A stretch of DNA of 64,000 bases, from contig CAKKTI010000040.1 in NCBI GenBank assembly GCA_920105805.1, positions 24,460-88,459 of the forward strand. Reading direction: 5' to 3'. The notes below the pieces were generated by a model. It was not told the DNA's origin, ran no database searches, and saw nothing but the letters and a program-made list of their open reading frames with translations. The translations under genes were made by a program, and so were the position numbers. Of the stretch, positions 13,539 through 24,780 are shown in pieces. Every line of letters begins with the position of its first letter. Position 1 is the first letter of the stretch. The DNA is from Condylostoma magnum (lineage: Eukaryota; Ciliophora; Heterotrichea; Heterotrichida; Condylostomatidae).

Positions 13539-14387
13539 ATGCATAGAGTTGCCAGGAGTTTAGTCATGGAGTTTAATTGTCGAGAATAAGTCGAAATGGT
13601 TAATCCTGGGAGGTTCTTAGAGAAGCTTAACGTACTGAAGAGGGATGGGATTCGGAATATACAAGTTTTGAGCGACTATGATTCAACCATAACTGCATTT
13701 TAAGACGAAGGAAACAAGAAGTATTCCTCGTACTAGATCATAGGAAATATAATAGAGAAGGAGTTCCCTGGAATGTGTGCTAGGATTTTTGACACATATC
13801 ACGTATATGAGGTTGACATGACTATTGATTACGATTTAAGAGTTGCTAAAATAGTTGAGTGGCTTGAGTGCTCGAACCAGGCTATAATTGATTCTAAAGT
13901 TCACATTGAAGACATTGTTTAGTCTATAGAAGATACTCAAGTCATGGTGAGGCATGGGGTAGTTGAAGCGTTTTAATTATGTGAGCAGTTAGAAATTCCT
14001 GTCACTGTTGTTTCCGCGGGAGTTGGGAATGTTATAAAGATCATACTAGAGAGCTTGGAAGTTAAAACGAATATAGTAGCTAATGAAATATTCTTTGATG
14101 AGAGTGAGCAGGCATGTGGCTTTAATTAAGAAGTGGAAGTACACAATCTAAATAAAGCTGATTAAGTATAAAAGCATATTCAACGGAAAAATCTGATTTT
14201 GTTTGGAGATTTGATATCAGATGCACATATTATAGACAAATCAGAGTATTAAGAGTGTTTGAAGATTGCTTTTTATAATTCTAGTACGCCGGTTACTCAG
14301 GAGTATAGAGACAACTATGACGTAATCATTAAAAATGATGGTAATTTTGATATTTTGTCTCATTTACTTAATTTTATATCCTCTTAG
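13539..14387 (+). CDS. NT5C3: Cytosolic pyrimidine 5'-nucleotidase (NT5C3 / UMPH-1 family)
   Basis: This is 282 codons. HAD-type motif I is VLSDYDSTIT (about residues 43-52), motif II region PVTVVSAGVGNVI (about 165) and motif III/IV ILFGDLISDAHI (about 225). These match the family that dephosphorylates CMP/UMP (and m7GMP) in the cytosol with Mg2+. ATG 13539 is in frame with alternatives at 13566 and 13596. The natural family end is at LLNFISS, followed by TAG (14385-14387). A further in-frame run of 26 codons to TGA is probably not translated. It lies 19 bases downstream of NOT4 on the same strand. Confidence 0.88.
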
Positions 14388-14546
14388 GTTAGAATAATTA
14401 TGTTTTACTTAATATTGAGTGAGTTATGCTTAATTATTCCAATAGTGAAAAGTAAACTCAAGTGAATTAATTTTATAAATACTAAGATTAGTAAGGGAAA
14501 CTTTAAGAAAATAATACGATTTTATTAAAAAGTGAATTAATTATAC

Positions 14547-15470
14547 CTAAAATAATTTGAAAGAGTCTTTAATCAGTTGATGAAAGTTCTTTAAATTTCC
14601 AATACAGTAATAGTGAGATTAAAGGTCAGAAATCGTAAAATCCTCATTGCATATATCATAGAAGTTGAAATCCTTTATTTCTGCATTTCCTTACCCAACT
14701 TACTCTGTTTCTTACTTAGAGCCTAGTATTCCTGCTCCAATAACTTTCCCATCATCTTAAACTCCGAACTCAATACAATAAAAGTATAACTTGCTTAGAA
14801 CTTCTATTTACTCTTCAGTGGCATTTAGTGATTTTTGCCCAAACATATAATAGATATCAGCAAAAATTTAATCTCCAATAAGTGGAACATGCCCTAGCAT
14901 ATCATGAACAAAATCAGGCTCAACTGCGTAATGTAGGCTGGAAATATGGCGCAAGTACTGAGTGGCATAAAACTTTCTGTATGCCAAACCCGCTAAGAAC
15001 GTCCTGCTATTGACCATTCCTCCGACAGGTAGTAGCTCAAAATCAGCCTTTTCTCTCAAATATTCATTTACTTTATTAATATCTGGTATATACTCAGAAT
15101 TATATATATTTTTATACTCAAGCTCCTCAAACCTTATAAGGTAGTCATAGCCAGCATACTTATAATGTGCATCACGGAGATCCTTGTACAGCAGTTTTCA
15201 CGTTTCAATGTTTTATTGGAGATACTCTATCTCTTACACTGGCTCTCCTATTTTATGGTTTGTTGAGATCTGTCTTATGTTCTTTAGCCATGCCATGTAT
15301 TCCGGATCATCGTGTCCTGGGTAATCAGGGCCTAAGTCTTCTAGTATACTTGAGTATTATTTACTGTAATTCTGTAGTGGATGCTCACCTTCACTTAGAT
15401 TTGTAATAGGAGAGCTATAAGAGGATAATTTTCTAACGTTTAGAAGATTAGTAACCCTATTTAGTAACAT
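14547..15470 (-). CDS. Aromatic amino acid hydroxylase (phenylalanine hydroxylase family), no regulatory domain
   Basis: This is 307 codons, short for the animal family because the N-terminal ACT domain is absent. The N-terminus MLLNRVTNLLNVRKLSSYSS is basic and could be a mitochondrial presequence. The catalytic core is complete: pterin/substrate loop and the iron ligands PDFVHDMLGHVPLIGD (two His, about residues 185-195) and YFYCIEFG (Glu). ETWKLLYKDL uses TGA (15198-15200) for its family-conserved Trp. It hydroxylates Phe (or Tyr/Trp) with O2 and a pterin; the exact substrate is not fixed. The stop is taken as TAG at 14547-14549. Confidence 0.88.
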
Positions 15471-15769
15471 TTAATTTTAGCCAGATGATTTTCATAGAAT
15501 TTAGTATGGTTAATATTGGGGTTTAAATAGGAAAATGAAGGTAAGTTTGCATGTACTAAGCAGTTGTAATACAAAAATCTTATCTCAAATGATCCAAAAA
15601 GGAAATTATAACATGTAAAATGGGAAATTACATTAATTATGCATATTTCTTGATAAGCAACGATATAGAAATTCATTCTTGAATTGCAATATTCCACAGA
15701 CGTGAGTGATTATTTAAACAATAGTAACAAAAGCACTGATTATAGTTAAATACTACTTTTTATACTTAA

Positions 15770-16081
15770 TTATTCTAGAAACGAGGAAACTCGTAAACTG
15801 CTGTTTTATGAGAATCTGAATTTAGGGGTTTTAGTAAAACTTACACTCTTATAAGTACTATTAAATATAAGTTCCATATCCATTATAGTCTTAGAATAGC
15901 TCAATGATTTATTTTTTTCAACAGATGGCTGTATGCTATCATCATCTGATAATTTAATCTCGTAGAATTCTTCCTCTTTACTTAGTTCTTCAGTTGGCTT
16001 GTCACTTTATACCCGAAACTCTTAATTTTCGAGTAGCAAGGGCTTACAATAATCTTACATTTTACAGTTTATACAGCCCAT
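15770..16081 (-). CDS. Small predicted acylated protein, unknown
   Basis: This is 103 codons, starting MGCINCKMQD. Gly2 and Cys3/Cys6 are a plausible N-myristoylation plus palmitoylation signal. The rest is Ser/Glu-rich and probably disordered (EELSKEEEFYEIKLSDDD). The stop is set at TAA 15770-15772; the frame stays free of TGA further on, down to 15461, but that part is hydrophobic and AT-driven and probably not translated. Its ATG is 70 bases from the divergent CDPK ATG, whose product has a similar N-terminus. Confidence 0.5.
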
Positions 16082-16151
16082 TATGATTAATTATTAAAAG
16101 ATTAATACAAGTCTCAATACAAGATTTTAATAATACGTAGAAAATTAAAAT

Positions 16152-17639
16152 ATGGGAATTTGTTGTAAATACTCCACAAAATAACAGCAACAGGACAACA
16201 TCATCATTATGTAAAAGAAAAACTCTAGTACATTTACTATAAAAGCAAACAACTCCTACATTCCTAACAAAACTTATCAGGGATCTTTACTCAAGGATAT
16301 AAACGAGGACTATACAATAGAAAAAGTCCTAGGCACTGGGCACTTCGGAATAGTAAGAAAAGGGGCATTCAAGCATAATCCTAATTTCCAAGTAGCCATA
16401 AAAACCCTAAACAAATCAAGAATAAAGGGAGAGTCTAAACTCCTATGCTAAGAAATCGAAATACTCAAAAATTGTGACCATCCCAACGTCATTAGACTAT
16501 ACGACGTATACGAAGATTCCCAGTATATACATCTGATCTTGGAGCTTTGCGAAGGTGGAGAGCTGTTTGAGAGGGTTTTAAACGCCGGATATTTCAGGGA
16601 AAACGATGCAGCACACTAAATGTACAAAATACTATTCGCTATAAGCCATCTACATTAAATAGGAATTTGCCACAGAGACTTAAAACCAGAGAATTTCATG
16701 TTTAGGTCAAACGAGGAAAACTCTGAATTAAAGCTCATTGATTTCGGACTTTCTAATAAATTCGGAGACAAATTGAACCTTAAGGCAAAAATGCACTCGA
16801 AGGTAGGAACGCCTTATTACGTAGCACCGGAGGTGCTTGACGGACGATATGATGTCAAGTGTGATTTGTGGAGTGCTGGTGTTATTCTTTACATTTTGCT
16901 AAGTGGTACAATTCCCTTTCCCGGCGATAGCAATAGGGAGATCTTTTAGAATATAAGAAGAGGGAAGTTTTTAATAGACAACGACCACTGGAGAATTATT
17001 AGTCCTGAGGCGAAAGACCTTATACAAAAACTGCTCAATAAAAACCCTTCTAAACGTCCAACTGCCTTCAAGGCAATGCATCATAAGTGGTTTGAAATTG
17101 CTAGGAACTAAACTGAGGATTTGATAGACCCCACAATCATTTCCTCCTTAAGAAATCATACAGTGACTACGACTATGAAGAAAGAAGCAATGGCTTGCCT
17201 TGTTAAGTACTTATCCATTGAATAGGTAAAGGAGCTAAAAGAGGCCTTTATGCAGTATGACACCACCAGGTCCGGGTTTCTGACTCTTGAGGAATTGACA
17301 GAGGCATTGAAGACTGGAGGGTTTAATCTAGCCAAGAATGAAATTGCAGATGTACTGAGAAATGCTGATACTCTGTAAAATGGGAGAATTAATTACTCCG
17401 AATTCATTGCTGCTACATTGCAGTCTAAGGTCTAATTAGATGAGCAGTGGATTTGGTTGGCCTTTAAGCAGTTTGATATCGATAATTCTGGAACTATTAC
17501 AGCTGATAACCTTCAAGATGTTTTTCAGAGACTTGGCAGAAATTATGATTCACGTGCTATAAGGGAAATGATAAGAGAGGTTGATATTGAAAAAAATGGG
17601 ATTATTAGTTTTGAGGAGTTTAAAACAATGATTGTATGA
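16152..17639 (+). CDS. Calcium-dependent protein kinase (CDPK)
   Basis: This is 495 codons. MGICCKYS predicts myristoylation of Gly2 and palmitoylation of Cys4/Cys5, so the enzyme is likely membrane-bound. The kinase domain spans about residues 54-310. It has GTGHFG loop, CHRDLKPENF catalytic loop (about 174), DFG (about 197) and VGTPYYVAPEVL activation segment. An autoinhibitory junction (about 330-365) leads to four EF-hands (YDTTRSGFLTLEE, NADTLQNGRINYSEF, FDIDNSGTITADN, VDIEKNGIISFEE). Ca2+ binding to the EF-hands releases the kinase. CDPKs are typical of plants, apicomplexans and ciliates. The stop is TGA followed by TAA. Confidence 0.95.
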
Positions 17640-17786
17640 TAAAGTTATTTTGTTTTTAAGGAAATTGTATAGTTGTTTATATGAGTAGGGAAATATAATG
17701 TATTTTAGCAAGTAGAATTAACATATGAATTCTTAACTAAAAGCGTTCAATACACATACTTATTTTCTCCTAAATCAGCATAAAAA

Positions 17787-18113
17787 ATGGAAGCCACTCC
17801 AATTCAGGACTCAACCGCTCTTTAAGCCTCAGCAGGAGAGACTAAACTTCTCTAAATTAACGGAAATCCCACTACAGGATACGCTTGGACTCTACAACTT
17901 CCAGAAGGTGTGAAACTTGCATGTGAGAATTTAGCAGGTGAGTACGAATCACCTAACACTGGGATGATGGGAGCTTCTGGCCACTATAAATTTCAGGTAA
18001 AAGTACACGACGATGCTGAGGCAGGATCCAGCCATGTGGCAAAGCTGATTTATAAAAGATCATGGGAAGAGGAGGTTGCAAGAGAAGTTGAGGTTACTTT
18101 TAATGTAGTTTGA
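17787..18113 (+). CDS. Chagasin-family inhibitor of papain-like cysteine proteases (ICP)
   Basis: This is 108 codons. All three inhibitory loops are visible: NPTTGYAW (L2, about residues 33-40), GMMGASGHYKF (L4, about 60-70) and KRSWE (L6, about 92). Chagasin/amoebiasin folds plug the active site of cathepsin L-type proteases. No signal peptide is seen, so a cytosolic or endolysosomal-leak guard role is likely, although some family members are trafficked with the protease. The stop is TGA. It lies 147 bases after the CDPK gene on the same strand. Confidence 0.92.
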
Positions 18114-18168
18114 GGTTAATTAGGTATTGTGATAAATGTGGTGTTATATTGTAAAAATAAGCAATTAT

Positions 18169-18660
18169 TCACTCTAACTCGTTGCAATGATCCTTTATAA
18201 AATACTGCTTAAAATCATCGTACATGATTGCTTTGTCCTTTGTTTAAAATAACTTTATCAGTTTTAAGCTTTCCTCCTCTGTCTGTATATCTTCTCTAGC
18301 CATCCTACTTATTCGTATAAGGTCCTCATGATTGATTTTTCCACTTTTACTAGCATCCATGTCATAAAATGCCAATTACAGCACTTCTTCTAGTATTTCG
18401 GGGTCTTCTAGCTTACTTTCATACTCCTTGATAAAATCTTAGTAGTTCAATTCAGCATTTCCATTAGGAAACTAGTAAATCAGTATACTTTCATCAAACT
18501 CCTCTTATGTCTACTACGAATACCACTCAGACTACTTTATTTACTAGCATTACTGGCTTACTTCCACCACATTTATCCTATCTTACTCATTTGGATTAAA
18601 CTTATCAAAAGTTGACCTTAATTCCTCCTTTTAAAACTCAGAAAGTGTTAATTTTTCCAT
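18169..18660 (-). CDS. EF-hand (calmodulin-like) protein
   Basis: This is 163 codons. Four EF-like segments are suggested, with the third the best (AFYDMDASKSGKINHEDL). The first (FDKFNPNEQDRINVVEV) lacks several loop acids and the others are degenerate, so few sites probably bind Ca2+. One Trp is TGG (SEWYS). Length and layout match the centrin/calmodulin superfamily, but no subfamily is assigned. The end is TGA after CNELE. It is convergent with the chagasin gene; the two stops are 55 bases apart. The zinc-finger gene on the same strand ends 55 bases upstream. Confidence 0.75.
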
Positions 18661-18715
18661 TATAATTAATCTAAAAGATGCTACACCCATTGCAAACTTT
18701 TCTAGTACTTTATGC

Positions 18716-19513
18716 TTAGACACTGTGTTTTGAGGCTATTACTGAGAAGACAGATTGCCCTAGTACTTCCTTTACTTGCCTTTCGTACTGAGTGCGTATA
18801 AATCTGAAGCATTGGTAGCAAATCTGAGAGTGTAGGTGTCCAATTTAAACAGTCTTTTTTGAGCCTTCATTGGCTGAGTATAGTTGGTTTTTTATGTCTT
18901 ATATCTACAGTTATAGTTGATTCAGATCTTGCTTATAGGTGTCATTTTCTTATGATACGTAGTCGTATTTCTATCTTACACTTTTCTCACCTTATACAGA
19001 CTCCGCATAAGCCTATCTGATATTATTGCAAAATTTATCACTTGTTTCATTTTGCTGTTTTTATTATGATATTTTCTTCTTTAGTGCATTGATTCTTTTA
19101 TCACAATCATTATCTATGTTTTGAAGTTAATCTCTAAGTTTAGCTTTCTTTTAGTTTTACTCTTGTATATCTTCTTTAAATTAATCATTTTGCTTCATAA
19201 TTATATTAATATTCAGTCTAATTTCATCCATTTCTGATTCTCTGCTGATCATTATATCTTACTTCAACTTATTTCTAAAGCAGTGATCACAAACTGGCTG
19301 TTGTTACCCTTCAATATGATTTAGATTGTGGATTTTGCATACTTTGCTATTGCATCTAAAGCAGGTTTATAGGGAGCTTTTGGAATTATTCCTGCAAACT
19401 TTGCATTTATTGCTTTGTTTTGTTTCAGTATTTGAGCTTTCACGTTTTAGTATTGATGTAGTAATTTTCTGTGGAGCAAAGGAATTGGACTTTTTTTACA
19501 AGTTTGATTCCAT
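18716..19513 (-). CDS. Zinc-finger coiled-coil protein
   Basis: This is about 265 codons. An N-terminal Cys/His cluster (CKVCRNNS, TCFRCNSKVCKIHN, PVCDHCF; about residues 37-85) has the spacing of a small FYVE/B-box-like treble-clef finger. It is followed by about 120 residues of charged Lys/Gln/Glu-rich coiled coil. A second Cys pair (ICYQCF) sits near the C-terminus. No catalytic residues are seen, so a scaffold role is inferred. The end is uncertain: TAA at 18716 is chosen, but another TAA lies two codons further on and a TGA overlaps the next gene's start. Confidence 0.6.
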
Positions 19514-19733
19514 TTATTATTGTGATTAACTAGATGTATATAAAGTTTATGGTAAGATTATAGAGATTTACAGTACTGAATGTATAAGAATTATCAAATA
19601 TATGTTACTAATAAGCTCTGAAATAATAAAATTCCATATACAAGTTATAATCAAATAGAACATCTCATAATTATTACAGACAACTGAATAATCCTAAATT
19701 TTCCTTCTTACATAATTTTACAAATTTTAAATA

Positions 19734-20090
19734 ATGGGAGCAAAATGTTGCAGGTATAACAAGCATAAATCTGGTAAATCTGTTATAATACCAATCCAGT
19801 ACTCCGACCCAGAGATCAAGTTTAAGATTAATTCCGATGATTCTTAAGACTTACCCTCTGCTACTGGCCAAGGATCCTAAAGATCAAAAGGAGCTAGTAA
19901 GGATGAGAATGCATCACAACTCTTTGTCAAGGATGGGAAAGAAGTCAGTATAAATGTATCATTTGACGCCAGTTACAAGCGAGAAAATGCAGTTATGAGG
20001 CTGGAAATTGAAAACAATCCAATATAAGAGGTTGAAGAATTACCAAAAATGACTCCAAAATGGATCGATGTTAATGATAAACAGGATTAG
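19734..20090 (+). CDS. Small predicted acylated protein, unknown
   Basis: This is 118 codons, starting MGAKCCRYNK: Gly2 plus Cys5/Cys6 is a strong myristoyl/palmitoyl signature. The middle is low-complexity (Ser/Gly/Gln/Lys). The C-terminal half has a beta-like segment (VSINVSFDASYKRENAVMRLEIENN) and ends MTPKWIDVNDKQD, then TAG and, one codon later, TAA. It converges on the TTLL gene, with stops about 50 bases apart. No homologue is recognised. Confidence 0.55.
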
Positions 20091-20139
20091 TTGTAAATGT
20101 TGTTATGAGTTTTAAAATTTAATATATCAGCATTTTTTA

Positions 20140-21537
20140 CTAACTAATAATCTTTTTAGTACTCAGTTATATATTCTTTAAACGATTTTTAATTCTTCTT
20201 CTTATAAAAGCGTTTTTCTGTATATTAGACAAATGTATCCTTTTAATTTTTGGGAGTAATGCATTGATGATATGATTATCACTTTTAGTTGAACTCATAC
20301 TTTATTGTACATTTGGCATAATAGATTAATTAACAACATCTAATTAAAACTTCATATTATACTTAGGCAGTGGAGTGTAATTAACCTTATTTCTTTTGAT
20401 CTTTATAGTTTAATTCCATATATATTCTGCTTATTCCTTAATCTACTAATAAACTTATAAGCCTTATAAATGAATCTTTTCATATTAGGAGTCTTGGAGA
20501 CTATTTTTCAGCAATTTAGTATTGATTAAACCTTACTATACAATACTAAAAGTGTCAATGAACAACTTGTGCTTTACATCTCAATCAAGTTATGAATCAG
20601 TAGTAAATGAAGGTGATTAATTAACCTCCAACAATCACAATTTCAGGTTTCTATCTAAAAGCACATCAAATCCTAAAATCTCAAAACAACTTGTACTCTT
20701 TTTACTGAAGTGCTTAATTGACTTGTAATTATGAGTCAATACAGGTTAAACCATCAATAATACTTTTCCTACCAACTCCTTTAAATCATTCCAAATATGC
20801 TAAGTATCAATTCCTTATGTTTCCATATAATCAAACAATTACTAAAAACTTCACTTATGACTTGTAGTTTATCCAGATTAGTTCTTCCTGTACTTTTTAT
20901 TCCTTCTATTAATCGCATAATTTGTCAAATGTACAAAAAGTTGGTTGTTTTTACTAGGACATTAGTATTATTCAGTAGCAAATCTTACTAAACCTTGTTT
21001 AAACAGGAAAATTTCTAAGGGGTTAAGCCTAGTAACTAGTACATAAACCCTTAAATCAAATTTTAAGTTATTTATAAGATACGGATTATGTATATACCGT
21101 TAAACCACTTGCTCATTTGATAGTAAAATATCAGATAAGCTATTAGTAATTTGAATCCCTCTTCCTTAGCAAGAAGTACTCGGCTTAACTATATAATAGC
21201 ATCTTCTTTACTAGAAATTTTGCCTTAAATTAGTCAAATCTTTCGGCAATACTCACGTTTTTGGTACAAAGTTAAACTCATTAGGAAGATAGGCTTATAT
21301 GCTTTAAAAATTCATAGCAAGCAGATCCTTATGACCCAACTGCTCCATCCCTGGGAAATGATTAATCTTTTGATTCGGTTTTACATCAAAACATCGATTT
21401 AAAGCTATAGGCATATCAACTCATAGAATATCTCAATTCTAACAGTCATTGACTCAATTTAACTAATTAACAGCAACTTCTTTGATAACTCTATATCGAG
21501 TCTTATTGATAAAAATTTTGAGTTTTCTTTTATGCAT
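20140..21537 (-). CDS. Tubulin-tyrosine-ligase-like polyglutamylase (TTLL)
   Basis: This is 465 codons. The TTLL domain nearly fills the protein. Matches include [34 protein letters not shown] (ATP loop), [32 protein letters not shown] and [15 protein letters not shown] (Mg/ATP site). It adds glutamates to tubulin tails in cilia and basal bodies. Conserved Trp residues are TGA: PKTWVLP (21253), LKLWLLEVN (20635) and LDWDVK (20581), among others. This makes it one of the richest UGA-Trp genes here. The short N-terminus places the ATG only 6 bases from a divergent ATG. The end is TAG-TAA at 20142-20137. Confidence 0.93.
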
Positions 21538-21543
21538 TATTAA
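21538..21543. promoter_or_regulatory. Six-base divergent spacer between two ATGs
   Basis: Only TATTAA separates the TTLL start (minus) from the jacalin-like start (plus). TTLL homology begins within a few residues of its ATG, so that start is well supported; the other is less certain. Confidence 0.4.
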
Positions 21544-22557
21544 ATGGCAGAAGACACTATACTGGAATATACAGACTACGCAGGAGTGCAGACTAATTAG
21601 ACGGATATTTATAATGACATAGTGGTTCTTTCTACTTCCTAAAACTTCTTCTCAAACTACAGACTGCATTCAATAAAGATCTGGTGCCTGGAGAACGGGC
21701 CTCTTATTGGAATGGAGTAGTCCTTTATGAACCCAAACACCAATGAGATGTTATGCCCTGGGCCTCACATTGGATATGCTTTTAATGACTGAGTAACTGA
21801 TGCTGAATTGGTCTTAGCATGTGATGAGTATATTTGCGATGTTATTGGAACTGCTACTAGTCAGATAGATTATCTCCATATACGGAGTAATAAGGGGAAT
21901 TATATACAGTTCGGGAAAAGTAGCAATAAGAGTTTATTCAGGTTTAGAATTCCTTAGCATCATGCAATTTTTAGCTTTGCTATAGGATTAGATGAGTATT
22001 TGCAGTGTATTGGGATTCAAACGATACCAATTGAGCATTATTCTTAGAAGGAGAAGATTAGGAATTATGAGCCGATGGTAGTGGCATAGCCTAGGCTAAT
22101 TCAAAGAAGTATGGTTATATAAACTGCAAAGAGCACTAGAATGATCTTTAAAGACGATTTCTGGGCTCTAAATCTCCATCCTTTTGTTAAGAATAGGAAC
22201 TGTAAAATAACTTCAATAAGCTGTTGTTACTCTAGCATAATTGAAGGAATTAGTGTGTAATATAAAACAGGGTAAAACTATGAATCGAGTTCCTTTAATT
22301 TCTGCACTTAGAGCAACCAATATAACCAAACATTTGCTATAGAAGACGGTGACTACCTTTAAAATGTTTGCGGGAACAGAAATGGACACGTTTTTAACTC
22401 TTTGATGCTTAAGACGTAAAATGGTAAACAAGTCATTTGAGGCAGTAATCGAGGTAAATCATTTAACTTGAGAATTCCTTAGGATTGTGAAGTTTTAAGT
22501 TTCAAAATAGGCTATTCAGATAAAGGAATTCACTCCTTGATGGCCTATTATATTTGA
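21544..22557 (+). CDS. Two-domain jacalin-like (beta-prism) protein
   Basis: This is 337 codons. Two related halves (about residues 30-165 and 190-335) each end in a matching pattern: LFRFRIPQHHAIFSFAIGL, then SFNLRIPQDCEVLSFKIG. Upstream are GPHIGYAFND and glycine-rich turns as in jacalin-related lectins. Binding of a glycan is plausible but not proven. Trp by TGA occurs at 21790 (FNDWVTD) and 22438 (QVIWGSNRGK). Position 22438 is the equivalent of FGKSSNK in the first domain, so reading through TGA is needed to complete domain two. The real stop is also TGA (22555-22557). Confidence 0.6.
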
Positions 22558-22663
22558 TTAATAATATCACTTTTAAAAGCTTTATTTGAGCTGTATGCAA
22601 TAACTAAAGGAATACTAAAAAACACTATCTATTGTCTAACTATTTCTTCTTTTTGTGAAAGCA

Positions 22664-24148
22664 TTAAAGTACTTCTTTCTTATATTGTTCACTTATTAAA
22701 TGTCTTTTTCGCTGAGGCATACCATAGTAATTATTCATTAGTTCTTCCTTATACTCCTTTGTAAAAGTATGTTTTTTGGAATCGACCTTTTGTATCTCTT
22801 TTTATGGATAAAAGAATACTGGTAATAATACAGGCCTGTTTTATATCACTACATAGGTATTGATTTAGGTTTAAACATCTTAAAGCAAAATGTACTTTTA
22901 AAATATTGAACTTAAAATATCTTTATTAATATACTCGAATACTTAATCATAATCTTTGAAAACATTCATTCAAGATTATGAGATTATGTTCTTATTATCT
23001 AAATTTGCTATGAACTCGTTAAAATCCATACTTTCCTTTGGTATCAAAATTTTATTGATTTTATCAATAACCTTTTACTCTAGGTTTTTTCCTTTAATTA
23101 TTCCAATATATTCATATGCATGTAATTGTTTAGGATTATCAAATAATTCCTTATATTCCTTGTGAAATTCCCTGAAACTCCTAAATCCTAGTATCTCTAG
23201 CTTAGTATTAAGCCTAGGAATTTAAACCCTTTTGTTGCCGTTTAGATAAAATAAATGAAGCATACTTTAAATGTATACCCATTTGTACTTGTAAAAATAT
23301 CAGCCTACTATGGCATAAAATGGTGTATAATAGTTTACTCTAGCCAATTATAAAATTCAGTTTAATTATCTCATAGATTTCCCTTTAATGAATTTTCTTG
23401 TCTTTCTCATATATTTTGAATTTTATACCAAATCGATCAATTACGAATTCTTTACTGTATTTAAGAAATTAAACATGACTTGATTTATTTCTTTAAGATC
23501 CTTTAAATCTTATATATAAAATCCTATCTAACCTAAAGCAGCTTAAATCATTGAAAATTGAACTTGGAAAAATAATTATCAGGCTTATTCCTCATCGTTA
23601 GTCTTATCACCAACTTACATTAAATTTAGCCCAGAAAATCTTACTTAAAGCTTATTCTTAACATATATACTATTTCAATCAATACTGCTTATACTTATTC
23701 CTAACTCATTTGTATTGATAACTCCATCAATAACCTAGTAGCTTAATTTCAAATATTGTTTAAAGTTTAAAGCTGAGTTTGATATAAATTAGGTTAAGTT
23801 TTAGTATTATACACATTTTTAAACCAGATAAATATAAGATTTACTCTCAAAAATATCAACGTAGAACTTAAGCTAAATTAATGAGGATTACTACCATTAT
23901 TTTATATCAGATTTCAGTTAATTTAACTTAGGCAAGCTATCCTTGCATAATATACTGATTTTATACTCTTTCTAGGTCTTTTTATGCTTACAAATAACTA
24001 CTTGATTTTTCTTCTATTTCAAGTTTATTTTACTTAAATCATAGAACTATTTAATATTTCTCTTAGACAAATACAGCTTTTATTATGCATTTTAATCACC
24101 TACTTCCAATTGAACAGGTCTTTCAGCAGTACAACAATTACTTCCCAT
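22664..24148 (-). CDS. Predicted acylated protein of unknown family
   Basis: This is 494 codons, starting MGSNCCTAERPVQLEVG; Gly2, Cys5 and Cys6 suggest myristoylation and palmitoylation. The body is mixed alpha/beta with basic stretches (QFYDLSKINLKQKKNQVV, KCVQYQNLTQF). Two aromatic stretches sit in the middle (IVGWYFYKYKWVY). A C2-like fold is possible for the N-terminal third, but no Ca2+ Asp set is clear. About five TGA codons are read as Trp. TAA 22664 after YKKEVL is the chosen end; the frame runs on without a TGA, so the true end could be 10-30 codons later. It converges on the jacalin-like gene. Confidence 0.55.
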
Positions 24149-24180
24149 ATTTATAATAAAACCCTTTAATTTATGTTAAA

Positions 24181-24780
24181 TCAACAACATTTCTTCTTCT
24201 TAGCATTGCTGTTTTTAAGTCTCAAGTCTCTCTTTACCTCAATACTCCCGAACCTCTCTATGCATTCTTCTCCGATTACTTCAAACAGTTGATTTACCCC
24301 ATAACAAGATTTAGCACTTGTTTTAAAGTAAAAGGCCTCTATAGATTTAGCGAATTACTCCGCAGTACTCATTTTAACTACTTCATCTATAACTAAGTCT
24401 TCCTTATTGCCTACTACTGCTGTTATAGGAGTATAACTACAATTATTAATAATATCATTATATCAATCTTATAAGGAATCAAATGAAAGTGTATCTGTAA
24501 TATCGTATACTAGAATAATTGCAGATGCATCTCTGTAATACATCCGAGCAATTGCCTTGTATCTCTCTTACCCTGCAGTATCTCATATATTAAAACAAAT
24601 ATTTGTCCCTTTAATAGTAATCCATTTTGCCTTGAAAGCTGCTGCAACTGTGGAGTTTTGCATTGGATTAAAAGTATCCTCTGTAAAGCGAGAGCATATA
24701 CTGGATTTACCTACTCCTGAATTACCTATTAAAACTATTTTAAACGGGGAAATAGTATTGTTTTATTATGAGCTTTACAT
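24181..24780 (-). CDS. Rab-family small GTPase
   Basis: This is 199 codons. P-loop IGNSGVGKS, switch II WDTAGQERYKAI, VVGNKEDL (the NKxD base box) and TSAK are all present. The effector loop is unusual (FNPMQNSTVAAAF), and the usual TIG motif is not seen. The tail KKKKCC is a double-geranylgeranylation signal, so it should cycle on membranes and control vesicle traffic. WDTAGQE is encoded TGA GAT ACT GCA GGG TAA GAG, and DWYND also uses TGA. The gene nevertheless stops at TGA directly after the Cys pair. Codon two is TAA (MQSS). Confidence 0.92.

Noticed and set aside
15461-15769. Extension of the 15770-16081 gene through 15461
   Set aside because: The frame lacks TGA, but the content is AT-driven hydrophobic text and follows a plausible TAA end.
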